The notes under the pieces: model-generated
Database searches by the model: none
Told to the model about the DNA's origin: nothing
Seen by the model: the letters and a program-made list of their open reading frames with translations, nothing else
Program-made: the position numbers and the translations under genes
Shown here: one piece after another, positions 42,927 through 53,113 of the stretch
Layout of the letters: each line of letters begins with the position of its first letter
Numbering within the stretch: position 1 is the stretch's first letter
Source of the DNA: Wyeomyia smithii
Taxonomy: Eukaryota; Arthropoda; Insecta; Diptera; Culicidae
Direction: 5' to 3'
Length of the DNA stretch: 64,000 nucleotides
Assembly: GCF_029784165.1 (NCBI RefSeq)
Contig: NC_073694.1
Location: forward strand, 30,733,506 to 30,797,505

Positions 42927-43557
42927 TGATTATCCTTTTTTTATTAAGACTTTATGTCAGATGATGCACTTAGAAATAAACAAACAAATAAAGCTATTTA
43001 CAGTAAGAGGTTCACGAAACGGTATTCATTTTTGATTTTGTAAAAACAAGAATAACAAAAGTTATTTAGCTTGCATTGAAAATAGATACTCTTAGGAATG
43101 TTTTCATAAAAATTCAATTATTATCTGAATCGAAAAAGTAGAACCAAAGTTGTCATGATTTCAAGCGCATTGCAATTTACCAAAGTTCTTGGTGTGCCGA
43201 AAATTCAATCTAGACCTTGTGCTTGTTCTTCAAAATGCTCCTGTGGCTTGTACGATAACTGGAACTCCATTCTAGGGTAAAAAAACTGACAAAAGTAACT
43301 TTCGCAGTGAAGTATGTTCATCTTTCGAAGCAATTTACGTACTCCATCAGCAATTCACAGTTTTTTTAAATATTTCTATTGTCGCTTCTCTACAAAATTT
43401 AGCGAATTAGCGATTAGAGTTTCGAAGGCCAAAATGTTAGCGACGCTAACAGTTTCGCTAACCAGCTCGAAAACTAGCGAAATCGCTAAATCGCTAACTG
43501 AATTTTAGCGTCGCTAATTAGCGAATTAGCGGAATGGTGCCCACCACTGTTTTTTCC

Positions 43558-43897
43558 ATATGTAAGCTCCAGTTTAATTTGCTGTCTAGAGTTACTCCTA
43601 AGTAGTTGACCTCTTGAGAAAGTTCTAACTTCGTTCCATTGAGACATAAGTCAGGAATTTTTTTTTCCTGCGTGTAAATAGAATAACGTTAGTTTTCTTT
43701 GGATTTATCGTAAGTCCCTCTTTTTTGCACCACATTGTAGTTAAATTTAGAGCATGTTGGAGTCTATCTCTGATTACATGCTCATATTTTCCACGAACTA
43801 TAACTACTATATCGTCCGCAAAACCAATTACTTCATAACCCTGTGATTCTAGTTGTGTCAACAGTTCATCAACCACTAATGACCACAACAGGGGCGA
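43558..43897 (-). pseudogene. RT middle part of LOA-like LINE 2 with FADD box
   Basis: Minus strand: LSPLLWSLVVDELLTQLESQ, then GYEVIGFADDIVVIVRGKYE, LTTMWCKKEGLTINPKKTNV, and a frame change near 43655 before the YLGVTLDSKLNWS block. Starts exactly where R1-clade copy B interrupts the GGVL-SPLL motif. Confidence 0.85.
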
Positions 43898-43907
43898 GAG
43901 AACCCCT

Positions 43908-45047
43908 TTCTTTTTTTTTTTCAAAGGTGGAGGGGAAATCTGCAAACAGACACCTGAGAAGAGAACTCAGGGTGTGGGGATGAGACTAGGGGAGAGATGC
44001 TGGGGTAGTTACACTCCCCCAGACACCTACTGATCCCTGTCCCGACCCACTAAAACCCCTCCAGTCTCCAGCCCTGTTCTTCCCGGAACGACGGTTAAGT
44101 ATTACGTCGGGGAGTGGCTTTTGTGCGTGATGCACCCTCTTTACTCTTATAACCTCCTAGCTAACTACCTGGAGACTGGTAGTTAGCTACCACTGGCGTG
44201 TTGGTGATTGACCCGCCACACACGTTGTAGCTTCAGGACAATCTGGGAGGCGGCCGCACAGGCCGCGTTCCAGATGTCCGGGTCGTCGCACATCCTCCGG
44301 ACAAGATTGTCCGGAGTAGTGCCAGGCCCGCTCACAGCCATCATGTTGCTCCGCGCTCTTACGAAACGGGGGCATACGAAGAAGACATGCTCTGCAGTCT
44401 CCTTCTCTTCCACGCACTCGGGACACATGGGGGACCCAGCGTGCCCGAACCTGTGCAGATATTGCCTGAAGCAACCATGGCCTGACAGGATCTGTGTCAG
44501 GTGGAAATTCACCTCGCCATGTCGCCTCCCGACCCAGCCGGATATCTCCGGTATAAGTCGGTGCGTCCATCTGCCCTTTGTGGAATTAGACCATTCCCTC
44601 TGCCAACGGAGCATCGAGAATGACCTTCTGGTGCCTTGTATGCCCCTTGTGCCACGTTGGTCGAAACACTCTCTGTCGTCCTTGATGGCGATGCTGATAG
44701 GCATCATGCCGGACAAGACACAAATTGCATCGTATGACACTGTACGATACGCACTCACAACTCGTAGGCACATGAGCCTGTAGGTACTTTCCAGTTTACC
44801 GCGGTAACTGTTAGTACCTAGCGCTCTGGACCATACTGGCCCACCATACCTAAGTATGGACGAAACCACGCTGGCAAGAAGTCTTCGCTTGCTGCCATAG
44901 ACCGCTGAGCTATTGGACATCATACGAGATAGTGCTGCAATAGCCGATGAGGCCCTCTTACAGGCATAGTCGACGTGGCTCCCGAACGTGAGCTTGTCGT
45001 CGACCATAACCCCCAAGAGCTTCAACGATCGCTTTGAGGTGATGGTA
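43908..45047 (-). mobile_element. R1-clade LINE copy B, 5' truncated
   Basis: Contains the last 288 or so codons of ORF2, a 260-base 3' UTR and an A tail (T tract 43908-43921 on the + strand). It is flanked by GAGAACCCCT at 43898-43907 and 45048-45057. Its protein is about 80% identical to the same region of copy A by eye, so it is another subfamily and not a duplicate. Confidence 0.85.
44183..45047 (-). pseudogene. ORF2 C-terminal part of R1-clade copy B
   Basis: Open from the truncation to a stop at 44183. Contains KRSLKLLGVMVDDKLTFGSH, WSNSTKGRWTHRLIPEI and the Cys motif CPECVEEKETAEHVFFVCPR typical of R1-clade ORF2 ends. The apparent start MLSMGKSREGF belongs to copy A's 3' end and the target duplication and is not native. 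Confidence 0.85.
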
Positions 45048-45062
45048 GAGAACCCCTCCCTG
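45048..45062. repeat. Middle copy of the shared R1-clade target sequence
   Basis: GAGAACCCCTCCCTG here is identical to 49107-49121, and its first ten bases match 43898-43907. On the minus strand it is CAGGGAGGGGTTCTC, which codes for the QGGVL part of the conserved RT motif of the LOA-like LINE. Confidence 0.9.
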
Positions 45063-45211
45063 CTTTTACCCATGCTGAGCAACCTAAGCTGAACAGCTAA
45101 AGCCCTTGGTCTCCCCGGGACCGCCGTTAGGCATTACTTCAGGGAGAGGGCCCGTCGTGCTTTTCGCACTTACCTCTATGGGTAGCAGAGCAGCCTATAC
45201 AGGCCAGTTAG

Positions 45212-46825
45212 TTAACCGTTAACTAACTGGGGCACGTCGATGGTTTCCCGTCGATTGGTGCCCTGCAAAATACTAACGATCTGTGATGCTGCCGTGATGA
45301 CCGCATCCCAGATTTCCCTATTTTCGCACATCCTACGCACTATATTCTCTGGCGTGGTGTCCATCCCACTTATTGCCAGCATTTCGTACCGTACCCGCTC
45401 GAAGCGCGGACATGTGAAGAACACATGCTCTGCGCTTTCTTCCACACCCGTACAAGCGGGGCACATAGGGGGCTCGGCGTACCCGAACCTATGCAGGTAC
45501 TGCCTAAAGCAGCCATGGCCTGACAGGATCTGTGTCAGATGGAAGGTTACTTCCCCATGGCGCCTATTAATCCAGCCTGCTAACTCTGGAATGAGCCGGT
45601 GTGTCCATCTACCTTTTGTAGTGTTGGACCACTCCCGCTGCCACCTGGCCATTGAGGATGACCGTATGGTGTTGCGAATACCCCTCGTGTCGCGTTGGTC
45701 GAAGCACTCTACATCCTCTTTGACGATGATGCTGATGGGCATCATGCCAGCGAGGACGCAAACCGCCTCGTACGACACTGTTCGGTATGCGCACGCGACC
45801 CTGAGGCACATTAGCCTGTACGTACTCTCGAGTTTGCCGCGATGGCACGAGGTACTCAATACCTTGGACCACACTGGTCCTCCATACCTGAGTATGGACG
45901 TGGTCACGCTAGCAAGGACTTTGCGCCTGCTGCTACGAACCGCCGAGCTGTTTGCCATCATGCGAGATAGCGCTGCCACAGCCATGGAAGCTTTCTTGCA
46001 GGTATAATCGACGTGGCTCCCGAACGTGAGCTTGTCGTCGATCATAGCCCCCAGAAGCTTCAACGAGCGTTTTGAGGCGATAGTGCATGTACCGGCACTA
46101 ATCGATGCCTCCTGCTCAGACTTTCTGTTATTTACAACAATAACTTCAGTCTTATGGTGCGCTAGCTCCAGTTTCGTGGGGTGCATCCAGTCTTCCACTA
46201 CGCGTATTGATAGCGCGGCCTTTAACTCTACCTCTCTAATAGACTCGCCATAGACCTCAAGAGTTATGTCGTCGGCGAAGCCCACGATCACCACCCCTGG
46301 AGGGAGTGTTAGTTTTAACACGCCGTCATACATAGCGTTCCACAGTACCGGACCCAAGATGGAACCTTGCGGTACACCTGCGGTAACCGGAACGCTTTTC
46401 TGACCCTCGTTTGTGTTATACACTAGCACTCGATTCTGAAAGTAATTGCCCAGAATCTTGTACAGCGGCGTCGGCACTCTGAGACTCTGTAGCGCTAAGG
46501 CTATGGAGTCCCAGCTGGCACTGTTAATCGCGTTCTTCACGTCAAGCGTGACGATCGCGCAGTAACGAATGCCCCTCCTCTTGCGTTGGATTGCGACCTC
46601 AGCCGTTCTGGTGACGGAGAGAATTGCATCCACCGTAGACCTACCTTTTCGAAAACCGAACTGGTTGCTTGATAGACCGTTCTCACTTTCTGTATATTTT
46701 ACCAGTCTATTGAGGATTACCCTCTCAAGCACCTTGCCCGCCATGTTCAGCAGGCAGATTGGTCTGTATGCCGATGGGTCACCTGGTGGTTTCCCAACCT
46801 TCGGCAACAGCACCAGCGCTTCCAC
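45212..46825 (-). pseudogene. ORF2 reverse transcriptase and C-terminal Cys domain, R1-clade copy A
   Basis: 537 uninterrupted codons: LVLLPKVGKPPGDPSAYRPI, LSSNQFGFRKGRSTVDAI, TAGVPQGSILGPVLWN, VIVGFADDITLEVYGES (FADD box) and CPACTGVEESAEHVFFTCPR at the end. FADD and the CCHC-like end are R1-clade traits. It is separated from the endonuclease part by a one-base frameshift near 46825. Confidence 0.92.
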
Positions 46826-48201
46826 ACGTCCGGGAAGAGGCAGTCGTCAAGGCATTTCTGCATGACCGCCCTGAACAACCCGGGGGCTTCTTTGATGGCC
46901 GTCTTGATGGCCAAGTTCGGGATTCCGTCTGGTCCCGGAGCCTTGCCTACCTTCAGGGAGTTTGCGATCTCGATCAATTCATCTTCCGTCACCCTTACCG
47001 CATCGTCAGCCTCTGCACGGCTGCCGTCACTCACGGTAGGTGGTGACTCGTCAGCTGGAGGCCAGGGACTTGGTTCGTGGCTTGGGAAGAGGCTCTGAAT
47101 GATCGTTTCTAGCATCGCTGGTGATTGTTCGGCCGGGGCTAGCGCACCTCTAGTCTTGGTCATAACGATCCTGTAGGCGTCACCCCACGGGTTCGAATTG
47201 GCAATGGCGCAGAGTCGTTCGAAACAGGCTCGTTTGCTGGCTCTGATTGCGCTCTTAAGCGTTGCCTTAGCGGATCTGAATGCGACACCGCGTTCCGCTC
47301 TTTGCTCGTCGGAACGTGCGCGTTGCATCCTCCGTCTTGCACGGAGGCATGCTTTGCGCAGGCCTGCTATCGTATCGCTCCACCAGTATGTCGGTGGCCT
47401 ACCCTCTCTAGGCGGACGAGACCTAGGCATCGTGGCGTCGCACGCCCATGACAGCATCAAATTTAGATGGTCCACATCCGGGAGCAGTTCACCCCCTACG
47501 TGCTTCCATCTAATTGCCTGCCCAAAAACATCTGCATCGAAATGCAATGTTTTCCAGCCGTAGAAGGATGGAATATTGGCCCTACTCGCTGCTTGCTTCC
47601 GCACGCCTACCTCATAGCGGATCGATTGGTGATCGCTATTCGTGTAGCTGTCGTCTACCCTCCAGTTCGTGATCAGTCCCGGGCTGCAGAACGTCACATC
47701 GATAATCGATTCGGCACCGTTTCTACTGTAGGTGCATTTTGTACCAACGTTAGCCAAGTCTAAGTTGAGCTTTGCCAAAGCTTCCAACAAGACCTGGCCC
47801 CTCTGGTTTGTACAGCGACTTCCCCACTCGACAGCCCAAGCGTTGAAGTCACCCGCAACCATCAACGGCCATAGGCTCGTCAGTTCCACGGTTGCTCGAA
47901 CGACCATCTGCGCGAACGTTTCGGTAGACCAACTTGGCGGAGCATAGCAACTGCAGTAGAATACTCCATCCACTTTGGCTATAACGTACCCCTCTCTGGA
48001 GGTCGACACAATCTCCTGAACCGGGGACCTGCCTGTCGTGCAAATGGCCGTCTTCCCAGACTTATCCGATACCCAGTTACCGTTTCCGGTTGGGATGCGG
48101 TATGGGTCCGAGACGATGGCCACGTCCGACAACGACTCAGCAGCCGCTTGGTGTAGCAACTGCTGCGCGGCATAGCAGTGGTTCAGGTTTAACTGTATCA
48201 C
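46747..48201 (-). pseudogene. ORF2 endonuclease part, R1-clade copy A
   Basis: MIQLNLNHCYAAQQLLHQAA opens the APE-type endonuclease. Catalytic-region blocks seen are LMVAGDFNAWAVEWGSR and TNSDHQSIRYEV. It runs into the start of the RT (GKAPGPDGIPNLAIK) before losing frame in the DVWKR region near 46825. The Met at 48201 overlaps the end of ORF1 by a few bases, as in many R1-type elements. Confidence 0.9.
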
Positions 48202-48203
48202 CC

Positions 48204-49106
48204 TCAGGCGTGCGACTTAGTAGCCGGCCGTGCAGCCGGACACTTGGGGCCTCCCATGGCGTGTTTGGCGACCCGTTTACCGGTGCATACCAGACACTTG
48301 GGAGGTGCACCGCAGTCCCGTGCCTTGTGGCCTGCGCCACCGCAGCGGCGGCATAAATTGGACCTGTCGGGCCCTTTGCACGACCAGGATTTATGCCCCC
48401 GCTCAAAGCACCTGAAGCAAACGTCAGGCTGTTGGAAGGTGCCCAGAGGGCAGACCGACCAACCCACCTTCAACGTGGCCTTCTTCAGGGCCTTGTTACC
48501 CTCCGCTAGTGGAAGCTTTATGGTAGCAACCTGGGTGCCGGCCGGGCCCCTGCGGAGACGAACTGCCTCTGCGGTCACTACCACTCCACACTCTCGTTCG
48601 AAGGCTTGTGCTATGTCGCACCCTTCGGTGATCTCGTCGGTTTTTAAGCTGGAGAGTCACTTCAGGAGTGAGGGCTCGGATTTGAACCTCCTCGCCTAGC
48701 ACTTCCTGGGCCGTCTTTTTATAGGCACAGCCCTTGCCCTTCGCCTCTTTGCGGAGTTCGAGGATCATCTCGCCGGTGCGTGACCGACGAATTGACCTGA
48801 CGTCCGTGCCGAGGTCTTTGAGCTTGGGTTCGCCGCTCATGGCCTTCAAGACTTCGGCTTACTTAGACGCATCGGTCTTGAAAATGAGCGCGTCACCCTT
48901 GCTCCGCCTACTCGCCCCTTGCGGCTTCTTATTGCGGTCGCCGCGCTTCGCGCGTCGTTCCCGCTTCTGCCGCTTCTTATTCACCACGGTGGTCCAATCC
49001 GTGGCTCCGCCGTTTGCCGGTTCTTTGCTCGGCTGGACCGACGAGCCAGCTTCCTGGCTGTCACCGAACAACCGCCTTCGTTGCGTCCTGGGGGCCGTTT
49101 CTCCCG
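48204..49106 (-). pseudogene. ORF1 (gag-like) with three zinc knuckles, R1-clade copy A
   Basis: The C-terminal half has three Cys/His knuckles: CFRCFERGHKSWSC, CRRCGGAGHKARDC and CLVCTGKRVAKHAMGGPKC, the R1-clade arrangement. The N-terminal half is basic (KKRQKRERRAKRGDRNKK). A stop lies near 48859 and a frameshift near 48655. The first Met read at 49128 lies in the target DNA, so the element is slightly 5' truncated or its start is lost. Confidence 0.88.
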
Positions 49107-49121
49107 GAGAACCCCTCCCTG

Positions 49122-49733
49122 TGGGCATCCTTTTGCAGTCCTTACTGTGACTGTTGAGCCTCCATGATTGCAGGTTATTTCTCTTTTTTGTAACATTTCA
49201 AATATCCAGTCAACGATAGTTTTGTCGAAGTTACGTTTTATCATAACACCTTTCATTGAATTATAGGATGCATTTTCAAAAGCGCCATCGATGTCTAGAA
49301 ATGCTGCTAGCATAATTTATTTGGCTTCGAATGTTTTTTCAATTTTTGTTACTAGTGCATTAAGTGCTGTTACTGTGGATTTGTTATGCTGATAAGCAAA
49401 TTGATATTTATTCAAAGCTTTTGGCTTCAGATATTCTGACTTTATATAGTCATCGATGAGTTTTTCCATCAATTTCAACATGAATGACGAAGGGCTAATT
49501 GGTCTAAACGATTTTGGACTCGTTTTGACCTTTTTATTAGCTTTCGGAATAGAGACAACACGAACTTGGCGCCAGCTTTTTGAAATATATTTTAACCTTA
49601 AGCTTGCTTTGAACATCTCAGTTAAGCAAGAGGTTAAACTTCCTTTGCCCTCTTGAATCATGATAGGACGGATTTCGTCAGAACCTGGTGATTTATATGG
49701 TGCAAACGAATTTATTGCCCATTCAACTCCACC
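49122..49733 (-). pseudogene. RT N-terminal part of LOA-like LINE 2
   Basis: Minus strand: WAINSFAPYKSPGSDEIRP, KSWRQVRVVSIPKANKKVKT, KSFRPISPSSFMLKLMEKLI, YQFAYQHNKSTVTALNAL, a stop after KTFEAK, then LAAFLDIDGAFENASYNSM and VRTAKGCPQGGVL, where copy A cuts in. The LINE is 5' truncated at 49733. Confidence 0.85.
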
Positions 49734-50045
49734 TCCACCTATTAGTATCTTTTACCTATTAGTATCTTCTTACCTATCTTTAAAAAAAAACAGATCTTAA
49801 ATCGGACAAAAATCGAGCTCAAAACGGTGATTCTACGAAAACGGTTTTGGCATGGTTTTAGTATATTTCACAAAGCAAAATAATATCGAGTATGTCTGAG
49901 CGCTAATATCTGAGAGTGGTACGTAGGGTGGTCGATGTTAAAAATAGAATATCGATATCTGCTTTATCGATATTGAAAGCGGCATCGATATTGAATTCGA
50001 TGTTGCGCACCGATATCGATATTTTATCCATATTTTTTTCTTATG

Positions 50046-50207
50046 CACTAAGGTCGCTTTTTACGCGGCTTTTTTACGCGGATTCCGGAATTTTCGCGGT
50101 TTTTTTACGCGGATTCCGGAATTTACGCGGTTTTTTTACGCGGATTCCGGAATTTACGCGGTTTTTTTACGCGGCACGTAACCCTCGCGTAAAAAGCGAC
50201 TTTAGTG
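50046..50207. mobile_element. Short MITE made of an ACGCGGATTCCGGAATT minisatellite
   Basis: Ends CACTAAGGTCGCTTTTTACG and inverted CACTAAAGTCGCTTTTTACG. The middle is three to four tandem units of TTTTTTACGCGGATTCCGGAA (about 39 bp). 162 bp. Confidence 0.8.
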
Positions 50208-50818
50208 TATATTTTTTGTTTGGCTTTCAGCAACCCGGTGGCATCGGCGTTGTTTCCTGAAGCTGCCGTGAAAGACAGTGGCGCTAATCTCATTTATGTT
50301 TTTGAAGGTTTGTTCACACAGCAGTCTGAGCGCAACGAGCGAAGCATAATATATGTTGCATGAGTTATGTGCTTGAATTAATTTCATTATTTAAAAAAAG
50401 CTTGGCTTAGCTTTGTAAATGTTTAAAAGTGGCGCTGATATGCTATCTCATTTACACGTACGTTGAAATGTTATTCCTTAAATCATCGCGCGATGTCAGC
50501 TGCCTGCAAGAAACACCGCCGTTCGCAATCGGCAAGAATAAACGTTGTGTACATTCTAAAATAATGCAACGCTTTTTTTTTTTTGTTTCATCAAGCAAAG
50601 CACTCGACGTTTCGTGCAATAAATACATCACCCGAAAACAATACAAAAGCACACTGCCACTGAACACCGATACTGTATGCACGTATGAACACTGCTTTTT
50701 CCGTGTTTCGATGAATCAGCTGTCAAATTACATGTAAAACTGATCCTGTGATCCAGCTAATGCTGTCTTCACTCATGTTGAACGTAAACGTCAGTGATGC
50801 CACCGGGTTGGCTTTCTG

Positions 50819-50970
50819 TTAGGCCTGAAACAAGCTGAACGCCAACGTGAGCGATCGGGCGAGATTCTTGCCGAAGGTTAATAAACAGCCGTGAGTAGAG
50901 TTGTTCATTAACCTACGGCAAGAATCTCACCCGATCGGTCGCGTTGGCGTTCAGCATGTTTCATGCCTAA
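50819..50970. repeat. Long hairpin, arms of about 66 bp with a short loop
   Basis: The left arm TTAGGCCTGAAACAAGCTGA through GATTCTTGCCGAAGGTTAAT pairs with the right arm ATTAACCTACGGCAAGAATC through TTTCATGCCTAA, with few mismatches. The loop is about 18 bases near 50885-50902. Confidence 0.85.
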
Positions 50971-52388
50971 GTATTGAATATTTCGGCGAAGTGTTTGCTA
51001 TTTCATCTCGTCCGTTACGACAGCGGGCCGATTGCTGATCGCTTTACGCAAGGTGCATTTTCCAATCAGATTAAACCGACGTTTCGTGAGCCGCGTCTCC
51101 TAATCGTCACTGATCCATTGACTAATCACCAGCCAGTTACTGAAGCATCCTACCTGAACATTCATGTTATCGCTTATGTAACACCGATTCTTTACTGAAA
51201 TTAATCGATTCTGCCATCCCAATGCAACACCAAGGCATCGCATTTGATCGGTTTAATGTGGTGGTTATTGCCCCGAGAAGTTCCACACCCAAATTTCTGG
51301 AAATTCGCTCTAAGCATGCTGTCAATAAAAATGGAGATATGGCAACCATATTTCTGTCGGACTGCTTACATTTTCCAACTATCACTTATTGATTCTAGTA
51401 CCAACAATTCTGGTACCTATACTTTTTAGTTTATTTGCCCTAAAATAGCTGAAATAGAGTAAACGTCCTTTAATTGCTATTGACCTATTTTCGAATAAAC
51501 ATATTTATCAATGGAGAAACCAAGCCTTAACGTTTGTTTTCAGTATAATGTGCACTTTAAATGAATATCTTATATTGCGTGTACGCATTTTAAATTTAAT
51601 TTTGATGCCATGATGAATTTATGATTGGTAGGCAAAATTTCGACGGCAGCACTCCCCTGATGGCAACCGAGAATATCGGACAGCAATATCGAGTCGCAAT
51701 ATCGAAATATCGATAATATCAAATGCGCCAATATCGGGCAAAAATATCGATATTGTGAGGGGCAAATATCGATAATATCAAATATCTATAAAATATCAGC
51801 AACCCTAAGTGGTAGTCAAATTATATCTTATATTGAGTAAAAAAGTCACAGAAATCGATTGAAAGGTGTCTGATCTACGTGAAATATCAGCAACATGTCG
51901 ATTTTACCTCAATTTCCCTACAATACAAAAAAAAAGGTTTATCACGGCGATAAAAAAACTTTTTTGAAATCTTTTTAATGTTATATCAAGAGTGTAAGTG
52001 ATACTCAAAGATACAATAACAATTTGTCTTCACATGATCCTTTCCTCTTTGCGGGGAGGGGGTCCCATTTGACTTTATCGAAGACGCGATGCTGTCTCAT
52101 AGCTGTAGCGAGATTTTTATGTTTTAACCAGTCCTGGCCAAATATGAAACCCCCTCCCAGCAAAAGGGGGAGGATCATGTAAACATAAATTTTTATTGTA
52201 TCTTTGAGTATCGCTTACACTCTTGATATTACATTAAACAGATTTCAAATAAGCTAATCTAACGTCGAGATAAACCAATTTTAGTATTGTAGGGGAATCG
52301 GGGCAGAATTGACATGTTGCTGATATTTTCCGTGGATCAGACACCTACCAATCGATTCCTGAGACTTTTTTACACAATATAAGACATA

Positions 52389-53113
52389 CAGTAATACCTC
52401 GATATAACGTAACTTTTACCTCAATACAACGTAAATTTTTAAAATGTATTGAACTTGGAAATAAATGATACAGCAACTGTTTTTGGGCTATAAATTGCTT
52501 CAAAAAATGTTTGTAGTCAGTTTTGAAATCAATGAAACCAAATTGTCCAAAATGGGCATAGGAAAGGTTTGAAAATACTAATAGATGATGGGAAATAGGT
52601 TTTCACGTACCCTTCAGTAATAATTCACAGTCTTGCATCAATTAAAAAACATTTTTTTTTGCTTTTTGAAATTTTTTCTAAATGGGCAGAAGAAAGGATT
52701 AAAAGTACTAATAGGTGATGGGAAATAGGTTTTCGCGCATCTGTGAGTAACCACCAACAGTCTCGCATGAACTAAAAAATTTTTTTTGCTTGTTCAAAAT
52801 TGTCCTAAATGGAAATAAAAATCGTTTAAAAATACTGATAGGTGATGGGAAATAGCTTTTCACGCATCTTTGAGTGAACTCTTGTATCAATTGAAACAAA
52901 TATTTTTTTGTGCATCTGAAAATATTTCTAAATGGCCATAAGAAAGGTTTAAAAATACTGATAGGTTATGGAAAAAAGGTTTTCGCGCATCTTTGAGTAA
53001 TCAATAACATTCTTGCATAAATTCTAAACAAAATTGTTTGCTTCGATATAACGTAACTCGATATAACGTAACGGAAATAACAATAAAGTTGTCCTCTATC
53101 GAGGTATGACTGT
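52389..53113. mobile_element. Pogo-like MITE with CAGTAATACCTCGATATAACG ends
   Basis: Left end CAGTAATACCTCGATATAAC, right end inverted CAGTCATACCTCGATAGAGG. TA flanks both sides, and the left arm shows the empty TA site (AGATATAATTTGAC inverted). The interior is a tandem array. Confidence 0.85.
52545..53035. repeat. Four tandem units of about 125 bp
   Basis: Units start near 52550, 52680, 52807 and 52930. Each has AAATGG...AAAGG..., TACTAATAGGTGATGGGAAA and TTTTCGCGCATCTTTGAGTA-like text, 80-90% alike by eye. Confidence 0.8.

Larger units (their letters stand above)
38695..42990 (+). mobile_element. Jockey/CR1-like LINE inside hAT A
   Basis: The + strand order is the end of an APE endonuclease (LTRNHLGRVLDLVF), a linker, reverse transcriptase, then a C-terminal domain and an A-rich end (AAATAAACAAACAAATAAAG) near 42990. 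It is 5' truncated. hAT B (40548-42462) splits the RT. Target duplications are not clear. Confidence 0.75.
38472..43549. mobile_element. hAT element A, inserted in LOA-like LINE 2
   Basis: The ends CAGTGGTGGGCACC are inverted repeats, with an 8-bp duplication of one mismatch: TTTTTTGC (38464-38471) and TTTTTTCC (43550-43557). Subterminal DNA is full of GCTAATCGCTAA words on the left and their inverse on the right, as in other hAT elements with many transposase binding sites. No hAT transposase is seen; the 5.1 kb is mostly a LINE that jumped in. Confidence 0.88.
45063..49106 (-). mobile_element. R1-clade LINE copy A, nearly full-length coding region
   Basis: Minus strand: gag-like ORF1 (49106-48204), ORF2 endonuclease (48201-46747) and RT (46825-45212), then a 150-base 3' UTR without a poly(A) tail (ends ATGGGTAAAAGCA). 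It is flanked by a 15-bp duplication (45048-45062, 49107-49121). A few frameshifts and one ORF1 stop make it inactive, but the long open frames show it is young. Confidence 0.9.
37435..49733 (-). mobile_element. LOA-like LINE 2, minus strand, split by later insertions
   Basis: The 10-bp duplication TCCACCTATT occurs at 37425-37434 and 49734-49743. The minus-strand 3' end is a T tract (A tail) at 37433-37442. The coding pieces from 5' to 3' are 49733-49122, 43897-43558 and 38463-37690. Insertions are hAT A (38472-43549) and R1-clade copies B and A (43908-49106). The inverted right arm of the host shows the uninterrupted target near 53290-53310. Confidence 0.85.
49924..51808. mobile_element. 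hAT-like element C in the left arm of the outer element
   Basis: Ends TAGGGTGGTCGATGTT and inverted TAGGGTTGCTGATATTT are imperfect inverted repeats. AGTGGTACG (49915-49923) and AGTGGTAG (51809-51816) are the target duplication with one indel. The inverted arm shows the empty site (GAGTGGTAGTCAAATT). Ends are rich in ATATCGAT words. No transposase. It holds a MITE (50046-50207) and a long hairpin (50819-50970). Confidence 0.75.

Noticed and set aside
44208..46007. Plus-strand ORFs of 191 and 255 codons opposite the R1-clade copies
   Set aside because: They are antisense shadows of the ORF2 reading frames, which carry the recognised RT and Cys motifs.
43908..49106. Simple tandem duplication of one R1-clade element
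   Set aside because: Copies A and B differ by about 20% at protein level, have different 3' UTRs and each has its own flanking target copy.
47198..49150. Plus-strand ORFs near the R1-clade ORF1 and endonuclease
   Set aside because: Antisense to the gag-like knuckles and endonuclease; composition is that of the complement.
52545..53035. CRISPR-like array
   Set aside because: Units of about 125 bp are diverged along their whole length with no spacer-repeat alternation, inside a eukaryotic MITE.
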